Below, piece after piece: positions 58,096 through 64,000 of a DNA stretch of 64,000 bases. The DNA comes from Clarireedia homoeocarpa (Eukaryota; Ascomycota; Leotiomycetes; Helotiales; Rutstroemiaceae). Made by a program: the position numbers and the translations under genes. Numbering within the stretch: position 1 is the first letter of the stretch; every line of letters starts with the position of its first letter. The notes beneath the pieces were generated by a model. The model saw only the letters and a list, made by a program, of their open reading frames with translations, was not told the origin of the DNA and did not search any database. The stretch lies in assembly GCA_001465935.1 (NCBI GenBank), contig LNKV01000003.1:1494363-1558362 (forward strand). Reading direction: 5' to 3'.

Positions 58096-60057
58096 TTAGT
58101 TATTGAATGGGGAGCGATTTTGCTTACTCCAGAAGACATCTTGTCCAAGATCTGCTCGAGCCCAAGCTTCTTGTACCAAGATGATTGCTTTGCCTATCGG
58201 CTTCCCAGGCAATGAAAGCTGGAAGTCCTGAAACCGCGTCATAACAAAGCGCCGGGCTGCTGCCACATCTACCTCAAAGTTTGAGATAGCGTTAAATAGA
58301 GACGCAGTATTGGACTCTAGACCATGCATCGCCCCACCAGGGAAGACCATGTAAGGCTCACTCAGCGGAAATGTAGAACTTGTAGGCGGAGAGAAGCGAA
58401 GCTCACTTGCAGCAACTATCAACACAATAGGCTGAAGGCATCGGGTGCCTGATGTCTTCGGTAATTTTTCTAGAAGTGAAGTGATGTGAAGTGCTAGAGA
58501 AATGAGAAACTCCTCTACTGGTCGTATGGCGGATACAGACATGATCTCTTGTGTAGTTGATTGTCGGAGGAGATATACGGATGGAAAGACACGATAGATC
58601 TCGAGAAGTCCGGCGCATCTATATGCTTCGGCTAACAAGATGTACTGTCGGACCGGTGTATTTGCATCACCAGCATCTACAAGGTCAGCCTCTGAGGGTA
58701 GATTAAAAGACAATAATTGTTCTTCCAGATCAAGCGCACTTGTCACCCATCGCGACTCTGAAACAAAAGAACCCTGGGCATTAGGGTCGTCGGAATTGAG
58801 CGGAAAGAATGGATCATTCAAATCGAAGTCCGCAAATTGCCTGAACGGGGTTTTTCGGTTAGCTCGAATCAACCTGCCAATATTTGAGAATAAGACTTGG
58901 AGTTTTGGAGCAACCCCAGCCCAAGGATGGGGAAAAATCTGATGATCTTCTGACGATGGTGTAGATATGTTTTCTCGTGAAGCTTCTTCCGAAACCTCAA
59001 GATACTCATCATCTTCCACAAACGCGGCAAGCATGTCCCAGTAGACGATGCATTGCTCAAAAAACCTATTTTGTCTTTGCGTCTTGCTACTGATGGCGGC
59101 CCCCTTCTGGTACTCCAACCTACGTCTGTTCAACCTTTTGGCCGTCTCCAAGTGTACTAATCCAAGGTCCTTAGGATTGTGCCATGCTGTCGTTTGGCCT
59201 ACTAGCAAAACTGTCAGTAACGTCTTATCGACGTTTTCTTGCGACTCCATCCCAGCCCGCTGCAATTGATACAAGGACTTCAATGATTCTCTCTGCATTT
59301 GAGCACCAACCACTGACATACGTGGGAAGTGGTTACTCAAATATGCAGCCGCCATGCTTTGAATAGCATAGTATATCGGCGCTGAGCCATCCCACAGTCG
59401 CCCTACAGTTACTCTGAAGGGATTGAGCATGCCATCGAATGAGGAGAATATTGAGCAGATGTAGCTAAAATAGTACTCGACCAGCATCGTAGGTAAGTGT
59501 ACCAGAAATTCCGGCACTTTAGAGTTCGTCAAATAATGACGGATGGCGGACAAGCTGTCATTGAACATCACCGTTTCTTTGCCATGATCCGTACTGTTTC
59601 CAGCGACAATTGGGCTAGTATCTTCTCTCCCAAAGGAGGAACTCCTATGACTCTGCTCAGACTGAGGTTCTACACTCAAAGGAGTGGAGTTATCTCTATG
59701 TAGCCCTTGTTGTAATCCAGTTGAGGTTGCTCCACCGGGAGACAGCTCGGATGCGGATGCAAAGAGAGCTGGATTTTCCCCGAGCAATTTTTCGTGTTTA
59801 GTTGACCAGACCAATTGCTTTCCAATGTAAGAACATTCCGCTTGCCTTTTGACGCACTGAAAACAATGTGGCTTCTTTTCATCACATTTCAGCTAATACC
59901 ACATCAGTACCTCGATAAGTATTTCTAAATTGAAAAGTCTTACTCGTTTAGCTTTGCATCGCTGACATCCTTGACGAGATTTGGGAGCTCTGCGTGGATT
60001 TCCGGTTGACTTGGATGGCGAAGCGCCGGAGTTCACTGATGCGGGCTGATCGTTCAT
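58096..60057 (-). CDS. Zn2Cys6 transcription factor, cluster regulator A
   Basis: Exons 60057-59944 and 59892-58096 give 636 residues. The zinc cluster is split by the intron: 'GCQRCKAKR' in exon 1, then 'LKCDEKKPHCFQCVKRQAEC' in exon 2, which together supply the six cysteines. A Ser/Gln-rich linker follows, then a long helical region (about 150-620) resembling the fungal-specific regulatory domain ('LLTVLLVGQTTAW', 'DLGLVHLETAKRLNRRR'). It probably binds CGG-type half-sites and controls nearby genes. It is divergently paired with a second Zn2Cys6 gene. The start ATG at 60057 is the first in frame; upstream only a GTG exists. Confidence 0.9.
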
Positions 60058-60340
60058 ACTTAGTGTGGAGTTTGTAGAATTAGGTTTGTGCACACTTCAC
60101 GCGCTGCTCCGATGGCATTCGAATAGATGAACTCAACAACAATCCAGTGAGACAGTACTATCTCTGAATACGGGAGACTGCGCAGAACATGCTCTATCTC
60201 CATACGATCTGGTGCTGCGGTCTGAACAGCCTTGCAAGTTTACTTGGAAGTTTGCTGATCTTGCTTTGGGGAACACGGCGCCTCATCGTGGGACCCACTG
60301 TAGAGCCACCGGACCCTAGTGTGCACGTGCCGATTACACT

Positions 60341-60397
60341 TACGCTCAGTGACGCTCAGTGACGCTCGGTGACGCTCAGTGACGCTCAGTGACGCTC
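60341..60397. repeat. 10-bp tandem repeat (GACGCTCAGT)6
   Basis: Units start every 10 bases at 60341, 60351, 60361, 60371, 60381 and 60391, nearly perfect. Each carries TGACGCT across the unit border. One unit equals about one helical turn. Confidence 0.92.
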
Positions 60398-60854
60398 TTG
60401 CTGTGCCGGCTCTCATCACGTCGCGGTACGCAATTTGATATTTGTTATCCATCTTGGGGAATTTCCTGCTCTTGAAGGTATACTACACATCGTGCTTGGT
60501 TATGCCTGGCTTTTCGGCTAAAGTAAAGTAATGGATGCAGTTATGAATTGTATTTATGTGAGATTAAGAGCTTTTGAAATGGTGCTCTCGGCCGCGTCAA
60601 AGCTGGGTGTCAGTTTCATCCAGGGTCGATCAAATAAGTTGACCTCCGAAACAAATCATGACTCAGAGCTCGAGATAGAAGCTCTTTATTCGATCCTGCA
60701 CAGCATTTGCAACGCTGGTGAGTATGATTCTTGTTTTACTTTACTATGGAACGTCGAAAGAAGCTTTTCTATCATCGAGTAATCCAGACCATGAATTCCG
60801 TACCGAGATTAACAATATGATATGAATAATACACTCCTTACGTACGATCTTCCT

Positions 60855-60899
60855 TTCTAAAGCGATATTTCTCATTCTAAAGCGATATTTCTCATTCTA
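60855..60899. repeat. 20-bp tandem duplication
   Basis: TTCTAAAGCGATATTTCTCA occurs twice in a row with a further TTCTA. Also two helical turns long. Confidence 0.92.
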
Positions 60900-61118
60900 G
60901 TTCGTTGTATAAATACTTTGGACCGACAGGAAGTGTGAATTTGTGAAATTGCTGAAGAAACCTTTCAACTGCGCGGTATCTACATTTCCACTTATAGCAT
61001 TACAGAGCTGCGGAACCTCCCCAAACACCTTGCGAACGGAAAAGAGCAATTATTGTGACATTTTGAATATCAAACTCTGAACGCTGTTGGAATTCTAGGA
61101 TACAGCCATCACAGCACC

Positions 61119-63166
61119 ATGGTCAATACAGGGACACCATCAAAAGGCTGCTACCTGTGTAGGGCAAGAAGAATCAAAGTAAGAACAGAATATTCTAGCC
61201 TCTTACGCTTTACGCCAGTTATCTATGCTGATTCTTTCAAGTGTGACGAAGGAAAGCCTCATTGTGCGCGGTGCCAAAAGTCTAAGCGACAATGTCCTGG
61301 TACAGTCAGTCCCTTTCAAGGCAACTGGCCTATATCTAACAAAGATAGGGTATCGCGATGCAAGTGAGCTTAAACCACGTAAGTATTCCAAAGCAGACAG
61401 GCGTATGGCATCTATGTACCTCAATCCCAATGATCCAGCGTTCAAGGTGAACTCGTACAGCTATGGCCGACCTTCTATGGATCGAGCCTGGGCGAAAAGG
61501 GCGGACATTATATTGGAAGATGATCTGTGTCACAGTCAAGAACACCTAATATCTACAAATACGCCTGGTTATTCTTCCTATCAGCATCTGGGAAATGCAA
61601 CCTTGGGATTTCCAACATCGGTTGTAGGTTTTGATGCCCGTATGTCGATAACTATACCAAAACAATTTTCACCTCCTCTTGATCAACGAGCCATGTGCTT
61701 TTTCCTATCCAACTTTGTTCTGCTCCCACATAGTAGTGCTGCGAAAGGCCACTTGGAGTTTCTGGTGCCATTGGTTCAACAAAGTTCCAAGAACTCAACT
61801 TTGGTACTCACGTTGAATGCCGTGGCACTGGCAGCCCTTGCCAATCAGCCAAATACAAGGGAATTGCAATCCGCCGCCGACAGTCAGTATTGCGCGGCTT
61901 TAAATCAGATCAACAAGGATCTACAAGATGCTAAGAAGGCACAACAAGACTCGACTTTAGCATCGGTGTTCTTGTTGTCTATCTACGAGGTGAGAAGATG
62001 CAACCTCGCTTGTAAAGGCAGCTACTTATTCGACACATAGCAACTCAGTTCCCACCCCGTGACACTTAGTGGATGGATATCTCATCTTGATGGAGCTGTG
62101 GCATTAGTAAAAGCAAGGGGCAAAGCACAGCTGAATACTGACATCGGTCGCGCCCTTTTTAATGCCATCAGGTCACATATGGTCTGCTTATCCTACCATG
62201 CACTTGAATGTAAATACTGATAAACATCAGACTGTTGAGTGTATCGGCCACTCTAAGGAAGTAAAAGAAGATGCCGATTGGTGGAATACTTTTGCTATCG
62301 GAGATCCAGTGCAACATCGACTGTCGATTCTAAATATGAAAGTAGCAGGTCTTCGTGCAGAGTCTCATCGAGTATGTACGCTGAAAGCAGACACTACCGA
62401 AAACGTAGAGAGAGTCCTACAGCATCTGCGAAAAGCTCAAGCACTTGATCAGGATTACATCAATTGGGTCGAAGACTTGCCCGAGCCTTGGAAGCCTAGT
62501 CCTGAATTCTGGATCAATACATCGCTGGATGCAGATATGGAGTTCACGAATTTCTACCCAGGTCGTGTAGACACCTACCGTGATATCTGGATGGCCACTA
62601 CACAAAATCTCGCACGTGTATCGCGGCTGTTTATCCTCACGACCATTTTGCGGTGTACAGCTTGGCTGACTCTACCACTCAATTATGAGGAAACGAATGA
62701 ATACGTTACTGCATCCGAGCAAGCACGGGTTTTAATAGAAGAGATCATTGCTAGTATTCCATATTACTTCGGGCATGAAGCACAGGACACAAGCAATTCT
62801 GCATTTAACGACTCGTATTTTCCCTGTGGGAGCAATAGCAAAGTTGGCGGCACAGGAGTAACCGGAGTCTTTGCTATGTGGCCTATCTTTGCAGCTCTTG
62901 GTTCAGATTTTACTTCGGATTCTCAAAGATTATGGTTGAGAGGACGTCTAAAATATATTGCTGAGACGTTGGGCATACACCAGGCTAGGATGTTACTTAA
63001 AGTGAGTTCTCCCCCGCATTGTTCGCGAAATGAGATTGCTCAACATACATAGCTACAAACTCGATACCCATCTACTTTCATCTACCTGGACCGCAGTGCG
63101 AAGTTGAACATGGTTGTTCCTCGAGGGACTCCTGTAGGCACGCATCCAACAGCTCGGGTTAGATAA
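61119..63166 (+). CDS. Zn2Cys6 transcription factor, cluster regulator B
   Basis: Six exons (61119-61178, 61242-61299, 61349-61989, 62041-62181, 62231-63001, 63053-63166) give 594 residues. The zinc cluster spans exons 1 and 2: 'GCYLCRARRIK' joined to 'CDEGKPHCARCQKSKRQCPG', then 'YRDASELK' from exon 3. Such C-P-G-Y-R-D continuations are common in this fungal class. The regulatory domain includes 'LSGWISHLDGAVALVKARGK' and 'ADWWNTFAIGD'. Each junction is GT-AG and frame-consistent. The C-terminal exon (38 codons) is the least certain part. Divergent to regulator A, so the two may cross-regulate. Confidence 0.85.
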
Positions 63167-64000
63167 TACAAACATTTCAAAATTATTTCCAGCAATTGAT
63201 ACCACTACCAAGACCTACAAATCTGTTATGTGACTTCTTTTAGTAATTTTCGGATGTCTCATCTTTTCCCTACATCATGCTAGAATGGTGACTTCAACCT
63301 CTCGTTAGATCATTGTTTGGCCCATCTGAGCACAAGGCACGACGTAACATTAACCCTACATCCATTCGGCCTCAAGCTAAAGACGAGGGCCGAGACAGTC
63401 GTAAACGGAAGCTACCTCGCGTTCCTGTAAAGTTCAAATGAAGTAATATACGAACATTTCGGTAGTATAAGTGTTCCTATAAGCGGCTATCTTCTGCCGT
63501 GGAAATGCGGCAGATTAGTTAACGGAAAATCCTCCATCTTCTCCAACGGACTTCCGGCACCAACTGACATATACCCCGGAGGCATAGCAACTGTTAAGCA
63601 TGGGCTAGAATTAGCATGAAATGCCGTAGTCATACAATACGACTGGGAGCTGAGTTTAGCACTTTGAGGTTGACGGGTAGAATTATACTTTCACTTTTCC
63701 TGCTATGGTGGAAGTATATGGCGACAGCAGCCGAAAATGTGAATTCATCGTGTCGTCACTGATGTACTTTTTCAATCAAACGAATCTTTGTAGTACGATT
63801 CTCAGTTCATACTAACAGAGGTATGATGTTGAAGAAGTAGTCCTCAGTAATGTAGAAGGTCAAATGGAAAGTGGTTGAGGACAGGATTGTAGGACAGGAG
63901 TTAAGTGCACAGTCGCAACTACAGTCGCCACTACCCCGCTGTACTTTAGGCCTGTCAGCACCAAATATGCTGACGCTGGGCCCCAATAACCCCTAAACGC
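63167..64000. other. Intergenic to the right edge
   Basis: No coding sequence supported. The continuation of the cluster, if any, would lie beyond the window. Confidence 0.55.

Larger units (their letters stand above)
60058..61118. promoter_or_regulatory. Shared promoter of the two Zn2Cys6 regulators
   Basis: This 1.06 kb head-to-head spacer contains a 10-base tandem array (60341-60397) and a 20-base duplication (60855-60899). An 83-codon open frame (60531-60782) has no recognisable content. Control of both regulators from here is inferred. Confidence 0.6.

Noticed and set aside
60531..60782. 83-codon open frame between the two regulators
   Set aside because: No recognisable content, and it lies in a shared promoter. 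It could be a small gene but there is no evidence for it.

Overview
The window is nuclear DNA of a filamentous ascomycete. Genes carry short introns (about 45-210 bases, most with GTA/GTG donors and CTAAC/CTGAC-like branch sites), and the gene content is eukaryotic and fungal: a Polycomb EED subunit, Hrq1, Yrb2, Tdp1, Zn2Cys6 regulators and an HxxHC (UstYa/DUF3328-like) protein. Long microsatellite-rich spacers and the overall gene set suggest a Leotiomycete such as a Sclerotinia/Botrytis relative. That placement is inference and was not tested. Exon coordinates were assembled by hand by matching splice sites and reading frame; the total lengths given all close in frame. || Layout. 0-6.6 kb: the 3' end of an MDR-type oxidoreductase, an HxxHC membrane protein, an extended-SDR reductase and a CAX-like cation exchanger with altered motifs. 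6.6-13.9 kb: two same-strand genes for RRM-type proteins of similar design, separated by 3.8 kb of gene-poor DNA that holds a hAT-like MITE with two further inverted-repeat pairs inside it. 15-32 kb: housekeeping and chromatin genes (HRQ1, YRB2, a broken aminoglycoside-phosphotransferase-like gene, acyl-CoA-binding protein, TDP1, an Eps1-like membrane PDI, and EED in eleven exons). 35-42 kb: a PAS-domain protein, a Yip1-family Golgi protein and an UNC93-like transporter, with an assembly gap at 39.4 kb. 42-48.7 kb: almost no recognisable genes and very dense simple repeats, with one doubtful gene remnant near 46 kb. || 48.7-63.2 kb is the most interesting part. Three consecutive head-to-head gene pairs lie in a row, each sharing a 1.06-1.34 kb promoter: intradiol (hydroxyquinol-type) dioxygenase / phenol-hydroxylase-type FAD monooxygenase; scytalone-dehydratase-like / trihydroxynaphthalene-reductase-like SDR; and Zn2Cys6 regulator / Zn2Cys6 regulator. 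Reaction logic (dehydrate and reduce a polyhydroxy-aromatic, hydroxylate it, cleave the ring) plus two local regulators suggests a small aromatic-metabolism or naphthol-processing cluster. The catalytic residues of the four enzymes are visible; the joint pathway is inference. No polyketide synthase lies in the window.
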